Shown in pieces: positions 32,656 through 42,073 of a stretch of 64,000 nucleotides of DNA. Under the pieces are notes generated by a model. It did no database searches. It was not told the origin of the DNA and saw only the letters and a program-made list of their open reading frames with translations. Made by a program: the position numbers and the translations under genes. The stretch spans positions 1 to 64,000 of the forward strand of contig JANLRZ010000218.1 of assembly GCA_031362155.1 (NCBI GenBank), given 5' to 3'. Origin of the DNA: JAENVU01 sp031362155 (lineage in GTDB: Bacteria; Actinomycetota; Acidimicrobiia; IMCC26256; JAENVU01). The first letter of the stretch is position 1, and each line of letters begins with the position of its first letter.

Positions 32656-34662
32656 TCAGCGGAATCGTGGATCGTCGTGGCCGAAGACCTGCCACGTCGT
32701 TACCAGGTCGCCGCTGCTGTTGGGCCTCGTGTCGGCCCCGGCGATGCACCACTTCTCCAACCCGGGAAGTGTTGCCGACGTGACGTTGTCGTTGCCATCG
32801 AACTGCGGGTTGATGCACCACTGGACCGGTCGGAAGGTGTTGTTGCCCGTGGGGTCGTATTCGAGCAGGAGCGGGAACGGACCGACCGGCGCCGTGGTGC
32901 TCCCGAAGGAGACGTAGCCCCGGTAATCGACGGCGGCGGCGCCACTCGGCTGGAACAGGATCGTGCCGTTCGCCGAAGACGCAGCGAGTGCATAGCGCTT
33001 GCAGTTGAACGTATCGTCGAGGCGGGTGAACGACCCGGTCACGGCGCCGTCAGTGGCAGTGACGGTTTCGTTGCTGCAAATGACCCGATAGACGGTCAGG
33101 TTCACGGTTGCGGTATTCGAGTTGGCCTGGCCGTCGTTCGCCTTGTAGGTGAAGGATGCGGGCCCGAAATAGCCGGCGGGCGGGGTGAAGGCGATGGTTC
33201 CGTCGGGGTTCGCGACGGCAGTCGCAGTGCTCGGGCTGAGGTTCCCGATGCTCGTCGGCGTCAACGTGGGGCTGTCGATGTCGGTGTCGTTCCCGAGTAC
33301 GACGACGTCGGTGGTTGCGTTCTGCGGGACTTCCGCGGTGTCGTCGTTGGCGACCGGCGGGTCGTTGACCGCCGCCACGCCGACGACGATCGTTGCCGAT
33401 GAAGTGGTTTGGGCGCCGTTGTCATCGGTGGCTGTGCAGGTCAGGGTCACCGTGCCGTTGAAGTTGGCGGCGGGAGTGAAGTCGATCGTGCCGTCGCCAT
33501 TGTCCTGCACCGTGCCACCCGCGGCGCCGGTGCAGCTTGCCGTCAACGAGGTGCTATCGACGTCGGTGGCGATCGTGATCGTGACCTTCTGGTCTTCGTT
33601 GGTCGACGCGTTGCCGCTCTGGGCGACCGGCGCATCGTTGACCGGGGTCACGGTGATGTTCACCGTGGCGTTGGTACTCGCGATCCCGTCCGACGCGGCG
33701 TACGTGAACGAATCCGGACCGTTGTAGTTCAACGCCGGGGTGTAGGTGTACGCCCCGGTCCCTGCGAGCGCCAGCGTGCCGTGGCTCGGACCGGTGCCCA
33801 GCGTCGCAGTCAGGGGGTTGCCGTCGACGTCGGTGTCGTTCGTGAGGACGTTGCCCGATTTTGCCGTGTCCTCCGGAGTGGTCACGGTGTCATTGGTAGG
33901 GCTGGGGGGAGTGTTGGAGAGGTAGAACACGGTGTCGAACGCCGGGTTGTTGGCGAAGTCGGCGCTGCCCTCGAGTGACACGGTGCCGACCGTGGTGGTG
34001 AGGGTGAGGGTCGTGAAGTTGAACCCGGGCTGCACCGTCCATTCACAGTTGTCGTTCGGTCCACTGTTCGGTCCGGAGCTGTTCGGCGCCGCGCACGCGT
34101 CGGTCGTGTCGCCGGGGCTCGAACTCACGGTGTAGGGAACGGTGGTGTCGTAGCCGGGTTCGGCGGCCTGGGCCGCAGTGATCGACGTGCCGGTCAGGAG
34201 CGAGTAGTTCACGCTGGTCGAACCATTCGCCAACGTCAGCGTGACGTTGGCGTTGCCGGTCATCTCGAGGTCGAGGCGCACACCGCTGAACGAGCGCCCG
34301 GTCATGCTGGTGCCGGGCTTCAACGTCAGGCTCTCGGTCGTGTCGACCTGCGAGCAAGGTGTCCCGTTGCCGCCTTGGTTCGAGCGAACCCCCATCGAGT
34401 TGTCCGGTCCGAGGCCCGGCGCGGTCGATCCGTTCGACGCCAGGTCGATCAGAGGTTCGGCCGAGTTGATCCTGCACGAGTTCGAAGCGAGCGTGAGGTT
34501 CTGGGTCGTGCTCCCGTACTGGAAGTAGCGGCCGTCGCTTCCGAGGTGGAGACGCAGTTCGTTCGGCGCGGCGCCGCTGGTCGTGACCGCAACCATCACG
34601 CCCGCGGCCGTGGCCACCAGCATGAGCGCAGCCAGCACCCTGAATCGTTTCCCTGCAAACAC
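32656..34662 (-). CDS. Secreted protein with tandem cadherin/Ig-like domains
   Basis: The 668-residue protein starts at GTG 34662 behind a GGGAGG site and has a signal peptide of about 31 residues (RVLAALMLVATAAGVMVAVTTSGAA). An N-terminal region (about 35-240) with paired cysteines has no clear family. Three repeats of about 90 residues follow, each with the linker pattern DTDVDGNPLTA or TDIDSPTL and closing YNGPDSFTYAASDG / YFGPASFTYKANDG. These are bacterial cadherin-like (Big_9 type) domains that bind calcium and act in surface adhesion. A Cys-containing C-terminal domain (about 560-668) ends the protein. No sorting signal is seen. Confidence 0.78.
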   Translation of the reverse strand: MFAGKRFRVLAALMLVATAAGVMVAVTTSGAAPNELRLHLGSDGRYFQYGSTTQNLTLASNSCRINSAEPLIDLASNGSTAPGLGPDNSMGVRSNQGGNGTPCSQVDTTESLTLKPGTSMTGRSFSGVRLDLEMTGNANVTLTLANGSTSVNYSLLTGTSITAAQAAEPGYDTTVPYTVSSSPGDTTDACAAPNSSGPNSGPNDNCEWTVQPGFNFTTLTLTTTVGTVSLEGSADFANNPAFDTVFYLSNTPPSPTNDTVTTPEDTAKSGNVLTNDTDVDGNPLTATLGTGPSHGTLALAGTGAYTYTPALNYNGPDSFTYAASDGIASTNATVNITVTPVNDAPVAQSGNASTNEDQKVTITIATDVDSTSLTASCTGAAGGTVQDNGDGTIDFTPAANFNGTVTLTCTATDDNGAQTTSSATIVVGVAAVNDPPVANDDTAEVPQNATTDVVVLGNDTDIDSPTLTPTSIGNLSPSTATAVANPDGTIAFTPPAGYFGPASFTYKANDGQANSNTATVNLTVYRVICSNETVTATDGAVTGSFTRLDDTFNCKRYALAASSANGTILFQPSGAAAVDYRGYVSFGSTTAPVGPFPLLLEYDPTGNNTFRPVQWCINPQFDGNDNVTSATLPGLEKWCIAGADTRPNSSGDLVTTWQVFGHDDPRFR

Positions 34663-34801
34663 GATTGCCTCCCGAATGCCCGGTGTGAGGGTCTCGACCC
34701 TAGGCGTGATGTCCGACCCGGGTCAAAGCGTAATAAACCCCGAATAGCGGGAATATCAGACATTGGCCAGGTGCTCGAAACGCGCGCGAAATAATACGAA
34801 A

Positions 34802-34819
34802 CGAAACGGTTGCGTTTCG
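34802..34819. promoter_or_regulatory. Candidate TetR operator upstream of the DHA2 pump
   Basis: Perfect 7-bp arms CGAAACG-GTTG-CGTTTCG (34802-34819) lie 45 bp before the transporter GTG. Further CGAAACG half-sites occur at 34797-34803 and 34776-34782. The size and symmetry fit a TetR-family dimer site, and a TetR gene is co-transcribed with the transporter. Confidence 0.65.
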
Positions 34820-34864
34820 AAAGTCGGAGGAGTAGAACCATGTGACCCGTCCAGGAGGATGCGT

Positions 34865-36469
34865 GTGAATCAGGTCGTGGTCGACCCGCTGCAAGAGAAG
34901 GCCTATCGCCGGCGGTGGGCGATTCTCGTCGTGCTCTGTGTCAGCTTGCTGATCATCGTGCTCGACAACTCGATCCTCAACGTCGCCATCCCGACGCTGA
35001 TCAAGGAACTGGGCGCGACCAACAGCCAGGTGCAGTGGATGGTCGACAGCTACACGCTCGTGTTCGCCGGCCTCCTGCTCACCATGGGTGCGATGGGGGA
35101 CCGGTACGGTCGCCGTGGCGCCCTCCAGGTGGGCTACCTGCTGTTCGGTCTCGGGTCGCTCGCGTCGGCGTTCGCCACCACCGCGAACCAACTGATCCTG
35201 ACGCGCGGCTTCATGGGCATCGGTGGCGCGCTCATCATGCCGGCGACACTCTCGATCATCACCAACGTGTTCCCGCCGCAGGAACGTGGTCGGGCGATCG
35301 GAGTGTGGGCGGGTACCGCGGGCATCGGCGTTGCGCTCGGACCTCTCACCGGTGGGTTCCTCCTCGAACACTTCTACTGGGGCTCGATCTTCCTCGTGAA
35401 CCTGCCGATCGTCGCGCTTGGGATCGCCGCCGGATTCGTGCTCATCCCGACGAGTAAGGACCCGAGCGCGCCCCAGCTCGACCCGGTGGGCGCCGCACTG
35501 TCGATCGTGGCCTTGGTCGGGATCGTCTACGCGTTGATCGAAGCGCCGGACATCGGCTGGACCGCGCCCAAGACGCTCGCGGTCTTCGCCGGAGGCCTCG
35601 TCGCGCTGGGCATCTTCGTCTGGTGGGAACGTCGATCGGATCACCCGATGCTCGATGTGCGGTTCTTCAAGAACCCGCGCTTCAGTGCGGCGAACGCGGC
35701 GATCACGCTCACGTTCTTCGCCATGTTCGGTTCGATCTTCTTGTTGACCCAGTACCTGCAGTTCACCCTCGGATACACGCCCCTCGAATCCGGCATCCGG
35801 ATGCTCCCGTACGCCGGGACCATGATGGTCGTGGCGCCACTCAGTTCGCGCGTGGTAGAGCGGTTCGGGTCCAAGGCCACCATCGCCGTCGGTCTCGGGC
35901 TCGCCGGGATCGCGCTCGTGGTCTTCGGCGGGCTGACGGTCGACTCGGACTACGGCGACATCGTGTGGCGCTTCATGATCCTCGCCGCCGGCATGGGTCT
36001 GGTGATGGCCCCGGCGACCGACTCGGTGATGGGGTCGCTCCCGCTGGCCAAGGCCGGGGTCGGGTCGGCGGTCAACGACACGACCCGTCAGGTCGGTGGC
36101 GCACTCGGTGTCGCGATCATCGGCAGTGTCGTGTCATCGGTCTACGGCAGCAAGATCGCCGACTTCTTTGCCGGTACCTCTGCGCCCGATGCGGCGGTTG
36201 AAGGGGCGAAGAACTCGCTCGGCGGTGCCTTCGGCGTCGCTCAGCAACTTGGCTCGAGCGGTCGGCCGAACGCCCAACAGCTTTCGGCGGAACTGATCGA
36301 GACCGCGAACGAGGCGTTCGTCGAAGCGTTCCGCTGGGGGACTCGGGTCGGCGCGGTCGCACTTGCCATCGGGGTGGTCATCGTCGTCCGGTTCCTGCCC
36401 GCGCGTGCCAGTGCCGCGAACATTGCCGAGCAGACCAACGACCTCGCGGCAGAGGGCGCAGTCGGGTGA
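34865..36469 (+). CDS. DHA2-family MFS drug exporter (EmrB/QacA type)
   Basis: The 534-residue protein has fourteen hydrophobic segments, the early motif LDNSILNVAIPTLIKELG, loop 2-3 GDRYGRRG and motif C around GTAGIGVALGPLTGG, all typical of DHA2 proton antiporters for toxic compounds. GTG 34865 is preferred because AGGAGG (34853-34858) lies 6 nt before it; the in-frame ATG at 34859 touches that site. Its stop overlaps the TetR gene start by 4 bp (GTGA), and a candidate operator lies upstream, so the pump is probably derepressed by its own substrate. Confidence 0.88.
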   Translation: MNQVVVDPLQEKAYRRRWAILVVLCVSLLIIVLDNSILNVAIPTLIKELGATNSQVQWMVDSYTLVFAGLLLTMGAMGDRYGRRGALQVGYLLFGLGSLASAFATTANQLILTRGFMGIGGALIMPATLSIITNVFPPQERGRAIGVWAGTAGIGVALGPLTGGFLLEHFYWGSIFLVNLPIVALGIAAGFVLIPTSKDPSAPQLDPVGAALSIVALVGIVYALIEAPDIGWTAPKTLAVFAGGLVALGIFVWWERRSDHPMLDVRFFKNPRFSAANAAITLTFFAMFGSIFLLTQYLQFTLGYTPLESGIRMLPYAGTMMVVAPLSSRVVERFGSKATIAVGLGLAGIALVVFGGLTVDSDYGDIVWRFMILAAGMGLVMAPATDSVMGSLPLAKAGVGSAVNDTTRQVGGALGVAIIGSVVSSVYGSKIADFFAGTSAPDAAVEGAKNSLGGAFGVAQQLGSSGRPNAQQLSAELIETANEAFVEAFRWGTRVGAVALAIGVVIVVRFLPARASAANIAEQTNDLAAEGAVG

Positions 36470-37035
36470 ACGCGGCGGTGGGCGGTCGGCCGCGGAGTGC
36501 CGAGGCCGATGCGGCGATTCTCGCGGCCGCGTCCGACGTGTTCTGCGAGGTGGGATACGAAGGCCTGTCGATGGAGTGTGTTGCGAATCGTGCGGGGGTG
36601 GGCAAGACGACGATTTACCGTCGCTACCCGACCAAGCTCGACCTGGTGATGGCCACGGTCGAACAGCTCAGCGCGGGGACGGTCCTGACCCCGGACACCG
36701 GTCATCTCCGGTCGGATCTGATCGCCCTTGGTCAACGCCTCCACGCGATGTTCACCGAGTCCAACGCGGGCAAGGCCATTCCGATGACGCTGGCCGCGAA
36801 GGCGCGCAATCCCGAGCTCGCGGTGGCCCACGAGGCCTTCGTGCTCGGCCGACGCGCCGCAACGGTCGAGGTCATCCAGCGGGGCATCGATCGGGGCGAG
36901 CTGGCTGCTGATGCTGATCCGTGGGTCATTGCCGACCTCGTCACCGGCGCGATCTTCATGCGGGTCTTCGTGACCGGCCAGGAGGTCACCGACGCCTACC
37001 TCGAAGCGATGATCGACCAGGTGCTCGGTCCCTGA
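36466..37035 (+). CDS. TetR/AcrR-family regulator of the adjacent pump
   Basis: The 189-residue protein has the N-terminal helix-turn-helix AAILAAASDVFCEVGYEGLS...VANRAGVGKTTIYRRYPTK (about 17-58) and a helical ligand-binding C-terminus with a TetR_C-like end (AMIDQVLGP). It is translated from GTG 36466 overlapping the transporter stop, so expression of pump and repressor is linked. The likely target is the CGAAACG dyad at 34802-34819. The inducer is unknown. Confidence 0.85.
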   Translation: MNAAVGGRPRSAEADAAILAAASDVFCEVGYEGLSMECVANRAGVGKTTIYRRYPTKLDLVMATVEQLSAGTVLTPDTGHLRSDLIALGQRLHAMFTESNAGKAIPMTLAAKARNPELAVAHEAFVLGRRAATVEVIQRGIDRGELAADADPWVIADLVTGAIFMRVFVTGQEVTDAYLEAMIDQVLGP

Positions 37036-37039
37036 CCGG

Positions 37040-40000
37040 TCAAGAACCGGGGACGTCGGCGAACGCGTCGAGCAACAGGTTCTCCTGTTCCCGGTCATGC
37101 ACGGTTGAACTCCCGCTCGCGGGGCTCGGTGACGGCGGGCGCGCGATGTGGCGCAGCCGGGCCTGATCCCGCAGGATCCGATGCAGTTTGCCGTGCACGT
37201 AATTCCACGGACCCATGTTGGCCGGTTCCTCCTGGACCCAGTACACCTCGTTGCACCCGGTGTACTTCTCGGCCAACGCGATGAGCTGCTCCTCCGGCCA
37301 GGGGTAGAGCTGCTCGACGCGCACGATCGCGACCGGCGCGCCCCGTTCGTCGCGGCGATCCAGGAGTTCGTGCGCGATCTTGCCCGAACAGAGCAACACC
37401 CGGGTGACCTGCGCGGGATCGATCGTGAGTCGCGGGTCGTCGAGGATCTCCTGGAAACTGCCCGATGTCAGCGCCTCAACCGGTGAGCGCGTCGCGGGGA
37501 CCCGCAGGTACTTCTTCGGCGTGAAGCACACCAGCGGCTTGCGCGACGGCGCGTGGCTCTGGCGGCGGAGCACGTGGAAGTACTGCGCCGCGGTGGTGGG
37601 GTAACAGACCCGTAGATTGCTTTCGGCGCAGAGGGCGAGGAAGCGTTCGATGCGCGCGCTCGAGTGTTCGGGTCCCTGACCTTCGAACCCGTGGGGGAGC
37701 AGCATTGCGAGGCGCGCCTGCTGTCCCCACTTGTCTTCCGCGGCGACGATGAACTGGTCGATGATGATCTGCGCGCCGTTCATGAAGTCGCCGAACTGCG
37801 CTTCCCAACCGACCCAGGCTCGATCGTCGGCGACGGCATAGCCGTACTCGAAGCCGAGCGCGGCGTACTCGGAGAGCACCGAGTCGTACAGCATCACGGG
37901 GGCTTGGTCGTCGGAGATGTGACGGAGCGGGCAGAACTCGGACTCGTTCTCCGAGTCGACCAACACCCCGTGGCGCTGGCTGAACGTGCCTCGGCGGGTG
38001 TCCTGGCCCGAGAGCCGCACCGGAATGCCTTCGAGCGCCAAAGTGCCGAACGCGAGCGACTCGGCCAGCGCCCAGTCGATCTGGTCGGAGGCGAAATCGG
38101 TGGCGCGAGCGCGCAGGATCTTCTCCAGCTTCGGGTTGATCGCGAAGTCGTCGGGCCAGCCGACGAGTGCGTCGACGACCTGTTGCAATCGCGCCCGGTC
38201 CACGCCGGTGACGACCGCCGATTCCACCTGCTCGCCGACGAAGATGTTGACCGGGATGGTCGGCGGACCCGACGCGTGGGTCTCCTCGAAGGCACTGTCG
38301 AGGCGGACCTGAAAGTCTTCGAGTGCGGCCTCGGCCTGGTCGAGGGTGAAGTCGCCGCGGTTGACGAGGGTCTCGGTGTAGAGCTTGCGCACGCTGCGTC
38401 GAGCCCGAATCAACTGGTACATCTTCGGCTGGGTGAACGCAGGTTCGTCGCCCTCGTTGTGGCCGTACCGGCGGTAGCAGACCATGTCGACGACCACGTC
38501 CTTGTGGAACCGCTGCCGGAACTCGTAGGCGAGTTGTACGACGCGCACGCACGCCTCGGGGTCGTCGCCGTTCACGTGGAAGATCGGCGCTTGGACCATC
38601 TTGGCGATGTCGGTCGCGTACACGCCGGAGCGGCCGAGTTCGGGCGCGGTCGTGAACCCGAGTTGATTGTTGACGACAATGTGGATGGTGCCGCCGACCT
38701 CGTAGCCGGGAACCTCCGAGAGGTTGAGGGTCTCGGCCACCACTCCCTGGCCCGCGAAGGCCGCGTCGCCGTGCACCAACACGGGCAGCACGTGGCAGCG
38801 TTCGCTGTCGTCGATGCGGTCGCCCTTGGCCCGGGCCATTCCCTCGACCACGGGGTCGACCGCTTCGAGGTGGCTGGGGTTCGACGCCAGCGACACGCCG
38901 ATCTGCTTGCCCGACGGCGCGGTGTGGGTTCCGGTTGCGCCGACGTGGTACTTCACGTCGCCGGAGCCCTGCACCGACGACGCATCGAGCGCGCCTTCGA
39001 ACTCGCGGAAGATCTGGCCGTAGCTCTTGCCCACCGTGTTGACCAAGACATTGAGCCGGCCGCGGTGGGCGGTACCGAGCACCATTTCGGCCATGTTGCC
39101 GTCGGCCGCGGCGTTCAAGAGCGCGTCGAGCATCGGGATCAGGCTCTCGGCGCCTTCGAGGCTGAACCGCTTCTGGCCGAGGTACTTGCGCTGCAAAAAT
39201 CCCTCGAATGCCTCGGCCGCATTGAGCCGGTCGAGGATGCGCTGCTGAACGGCAGGGTCGGGCGCCGGGGCGCGTCGTTCGACGTGCTCCTGGACCCATT
39301 CCTTGTGCTCGGGTTCCTGCATATGCATGAACTCGACGCCGACCGAACGGGAATACGCGTCGCGGAGGATGCCGAGAATGTCGCGCAGGGGCATGGTCTT
39401 CTGGCCGGTGGTCCCGCCGGCCAGGCTGCCGATCGGAAACTCACGATCGAGGTCCCAAATGCTGAGCCCGTAGTGGGTGATGTCCAGCTCCGGGTGGGTG
39501 TCGGGCTCGCGCCGGCCGAGTGGGTCGAGGTTGGCGATCAGGTGGCCACGCACCCGGTACATGTTGATCAGTTGGTGGACGTGGACGACCTTCTCGTTGT
39601 GCGCGGCCTCGTCGTCGAGTGGGCTGATGTCGGTGCTCCACCGGGCGGGTTCGTAGGGCACCGAGAAGCTCTGGAAGATCCCGTCGTAGAAACCGTCTTG
39701 ACCGAGCAGGAGATCGTGGATCGACCGCAGGAACTCCCCGCTCTCTGCGCCCTGGATCACTCGATGGTCGTAGGTGCTCGTGAGCGTGATGATCTTGCTG
39801 ATGCCGAGGCGGGCGATGGTCTGCGGATCGGCCCCTTCGTACTCGGCGGGATACCCGATCGAACCGACTCCGAGAATGAAGCCCTGGCCCGGCATGAGGC
39901 GCGGGACCGAGTGGACCGTGCCGATCATGCCCGGGTTGGTGATGGTCCCCGTCGTGCCCGCGAAATCGTCGGGTGTGATCTTGCCGGTGCGGACCTTGCG

Positions 40001-40678
40001 AATCATCTCCTCGTACGCCGCGAAGAACCCCGCGAAGTCGAGCGTGTCGACGCCTCTGAGGTTGGGGACGAGGAGGGTGCGCGAGCCGTCGGATTTTGCG
40101 ACATCGACCGCGAGCCCCAGGTTGGTGTGATCGTGGCGCACGACGACGGGCCCACCGTCGACCACCCCGTAGCCCGATGCCATCGCGGGGACCCGGCGCA
40201 CCGCTTGGACCGCGGCGTAGGCGATGAGGTGGGTGAAGCTCACCTTGCCGCGTCCCGTGCGGCTCAGGTGGTTGTTCAGGATCTGGCGGTTGACCTCGAG
40301 CAGCTTGGCCGGGACGTTGCGGACCGAGGTCGCCGTCGGGACGCCGAGGCTCGCCTCCATGTTCTCCACGATGCGCGCGGCCGCGCCGCGGATCGGCTTG
40401 GGCTCCTCGCCGTCGAGCACGAGCGGCGCGTTGGTGCTCGCCCGCTTGGGTTCGCTCGGTGGCTCCTGCCGAATGGTCATCGACGGGGTCGATGGGGTAA
40501 CCGGCGCCGGTGCGACGTGATCGCCGTTGGTCGGCACCGGGGTGGCGGCCGGCGCCGAGTAATCGGAGAAAAAGTCCCGCCATGCTGCCGAGACCGACGA
40601 CGGGTCCGCCTGGTACTGGCGGAACATCTCGTCGACGAGTCCGGAGTTGGGGCCGAGGTCCTCGAAAGTGTTGGTCAC
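37040..40678 (-). CDS. kgd: Multifunctional 2-oxoglutarate metabolism enzyme (Kgd / OdhA type)
   Basis: The 1212-residue protein matches actinobacterial Kgd. A short N-terminal segment (LVDEMFRQYQADPSSVSAAW) and Pro/Thr-rich linker precede an E2-like succinyltransferase domain (about 100-330, ending with STYDHRVIQGAESGEFL). The E1 thiamine-diphosphate domains follow with TAHRGRLNVLVN, GDVKYHVG, VHGDAAFAGQG, NNQLGFTT and the C-terminal EEPANMGPWNYV. It catalyses decarboxylation of 2-oxoglutarate as 2-oxoglutarate dehydrogenase E1, with carboligase and decarboxylase activities described for the mycobacterial protein. GTG 40678 is chosen by alignment of the N-terminus. It stands 29 bp after the DAHP synthase gene on the same strand. 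Confidence 0.93.
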   Translation of the reverse strand: MTNTFEDLGPNSGLVDEMFRQYQADPSSVSAAWRDFFSDYSAPAATPVPTNGDHVAPAPVTPSTPSMTIRQEPPSEPKRASTNAPLVLDGEEPKPIRGAAARIVENMEASLGVPTATSVRNVPAKLLEVNRQILNNHLSRTGRGKVSFTHLIAYAAVQAVRRVPAMASGYGVVDGGPVVVRHDHTNLGLAVDVAKSDGSRTLLVPNLRGVDTLDFAGFFAAYEEMIRKVRTGKITPDDFAGTTGTITNPGMIGTVHSVPRLMPGQGFILGVGSIGYPAEYEGADPQTIARLGISKIITLTSTYDHRVIQGAESGEFLRSIHDLLLGQDGFYDGIFQSFSVPYEPARWSTDISPLDDEAAHNEKVVHVHQLINMYRVRGHLIANLDPLGRREPDTHPELDITHYGLSIWDLDREFPIGSLAGGTTGQKTMPLRDILGILRDAYSRSVGVEFMHMQEPEHKEWVQEHVERRAPAPDPAVQQRILDRLNAAEAFEGFLQRKYLGQKRFSLEGAESLIPMLDALLNAAADGNMAEMVLGTAHRGRLNVLVNTVGKSYGQIFREFEGALDASSVQGSGDVKYHVGATGTHTAPSGKQIGVSLASNPSHLEAVDPVVEGMARAKGDRIDDSERCHVLPVLVHGDAAFAGQGVVAETLNLSEVPGYEVGGTIHIVVNNQLGFTTAPELGRSGVYATDIAKMVQAPIFHVNGDDPEACVRVVQLAYEFRQRFHKDVVVDMVCYRRYGHNEGDEPAFTQPKMYQLIRARRSVRKLYTETLVNRGDFTLDQAEAALEDFQVRLDSAFEETHASGPPTIPVNIFVGEQVESAVVTGVDRARLQQVVDALVGWPDDFAINPKLEKILRARATDFASDQIDWALAESLAFGTLALEGIPVRLSGQDTRRGTFSQRHGVLVDSENESEFCPLRHISDDQAPVMLYDSVLSEYAALGFEYGYAVADDRAWVGWEAQFGDFMNGAQIIIDQFIVAAEDKWGQQARLAMLLPHGFEGQGPEHSSARIERFLALCAESNLRVCYPTTAAQYFHVLRRQSHAPSRKPLVCFTPKKYLRVPATRSPVEALTSGSFQEILDDPRLTIDPAQVTRVLLCSGKIAHELLDRRDERGAPVAIVRVEQLYPWPEEQLIALAEKYTGCNEVYWVQEEPANMGPWNYVHGKLHRILRDQARLRHIARPPSPSPASGSSTVHDREQENLLLDAFADVPGS

Positions 40679-40707
40679 GGGCCTGAGGCTACAGGCCGGT
40701 GTTTCGG

Positions 40708-42069
40708 TCAGCCGCGGAGGAGTTCGGCGGTCTGGAACGCCAAGTCGAGCGACTGCCGGGCGTTCAGACGGGGATCGCACATCGTCTCGTACCGCTGGTC
40801 CAGGTCGGTACCGAGGACCTCGGCGGTCCCGCCCAGACACTCGGTCACGTTGTCGCCGGTGAGTTCGACGTGGACGCCTCCGGGCCAGACCCCGGCGGCG
40901 CGACAGACCTCGAAGAAGCCCCGTAGCTCGGCCATGACGTCGTCGAACTGGCGGGTCTTGACCCCGCTCGAGTGCGTAAAGGTGTTGCCGTGCATCGGGT
41001 CGCAGGCCCAGACGACGGGCAACCCCGTGTCGCGAACGGCATCGACCAGCGGTGGGAGCCGATCGGCGACGAGGTCTTTGCCCATTCGGCTGATGAGCAT
41101 CAGCCGACCGGGTCGCGCGTCAGGGTTGAGGCGCTTGCAGAGCGCGATCACTTCGTCGGGGCTGCTCGACGGTCCGATCTTCACCCCGATCGGGTTGCCG
41201 ACCCCGGCGAGAAACTCCACGTGGGCACCGTCGAGCTGGCGAGTGCGGTCACCGATCCATAGGAGGTGCGCCGAGCAGTCGTACCAATCGTCGGTGAGGG
41301 TGTCCTGGCGCGTGAGCGCTTCCTCGTAGTCGAGGAGCAGCGCTTCGTGCGAGGTGTAGAAGTCGACCTCGTGCAGTTGGAGCTCGGCGTCGAGGTCGAT
41401 GCCGCAGGCCCGCATGAATCGCAGGGCGCGTTCGATCTCCGAGGCCACGCTCTCGTACCGGCGGCCCTCGGGGCTGGCGGTGACGAAGTCCTGATTCCAC
41501 GCATGGACTTGGGCGAGGTCGGCGTACCCGCCCTTGGTGAAGGCGCGCAGCAGGTTCAGGGTGGAGGCCGACTGGTGGTAGCCGCGCATCAGTCGATGCG
41601 GGTCGGGTTGGCGGGCCGCCGCGTCGAAGGCGATGTCGTTCACCATGTCGCCGCGAAAGCTCGGCAATTCGACGCCGTCGATGAGCTCGGTCGCGGATGA
41701 CCTCGGCTTGGCGAACTGGCCGGCAATGCGACCGATCTTGATCGTGGGCACTCCGGCGCCGTAGGTCAACACGACCGACATTTGGAGGATGACCTTCAGC
41801 TTGTCGCGAATCGCATTGGCCGAGAACGCACTGAACGCCTCGGCGCAGTCGCCGGCCTGGAGGACGAACGCCTTGCCCTCACTCGCGAGGGCGAGCGACT
41901 CGGTGAGTGTGCGGGCCTCGCCGGCGAACACCAGCGGTGGGACGGCGCGGAGTTCGCCGAGCACGTCGCCCAGGGTGGGTTCGGGCCAGTCGGGATGCTG
42001 GGTGACGGGCCGGGTCCGCCAGGACGCGGGGCTCCACGGGTGTTCGGGAGTGGGGTCGGTGGGAGTCAT
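40708..42069 (-). CDS. aroG: Class II 3-deoxy-7-phosphoheptulonate synthase
   Basis: The ~453-residue protein is a class II (plant-type) DAHP synthase, with SWRTRPVTQHPDWPEP at the start, FVLQAGDCAEAF (metal Cys), KIGRIAGQFAKPRS, GVKIGPSSSPDE, LISRMGK and VVWACDPMHGNT. It condenses PEP and erythrose-4-phosphate in the first step of aromatic amino-acid synthesis; class II forms are the usual type in actinobacteria and are feedback-regulated. ATG 42069 lies 4 bp after the bpa stop and is preferred over an in-frame ATG at 42096 that would overlap bpa. bpa, aroG and kgd may be one transcript. Confidence 0.92.
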   Translation of the reverse strand: MTPTDPTPEHPWSPASWRTRPVTQHPDWPEPTLGDVLGELRAVPPLVFAGEARTLTESLALASEGKAFVLQAGDCAEAFSAFSANAIRDKLKVILQMSVVLTYGAGVPTIKIGRIAGQFAKPRSSATELIDGVELPSFRGDMVNDIAFDAAARQPDPHRLMRGYHQSASTLNLLRAFTKGGYADLAQVHAWNQDFVTASPEGRRYESVASEIERALRFMRACGIDLDAELQLHEVDFYTSHEALLLDYEEALTRQDTLTDDWYDCSAHLLWIGDRTRQLDGAHVEFLAGVGNPIGVKIGPSSSPDEVIALCKRLNPDARPGRLMLISRMGKDLVADRLPPLVDAVRDTGLPVVWACDPMHGNTFTHSSGVKTRQFDDVMAELRGFFEVCRAAGVWPGGVHVELTGDNVTECLGGTAEVLGTDLDQRYETMCDPRLNARQSLDLAFQTAELLRG

Positions 42070-42073
42070 CGGA

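Noticed and set aside
37664..41329. Very long open frame (about 1220 codons) on the plus strand opposite kgd and aroG
   Set aside because: It is a shadow of the high-GC codon pattern of the two real genes on the other strand; its translation is Arg/Asp/Val-rich low-complexity with no family motifs.
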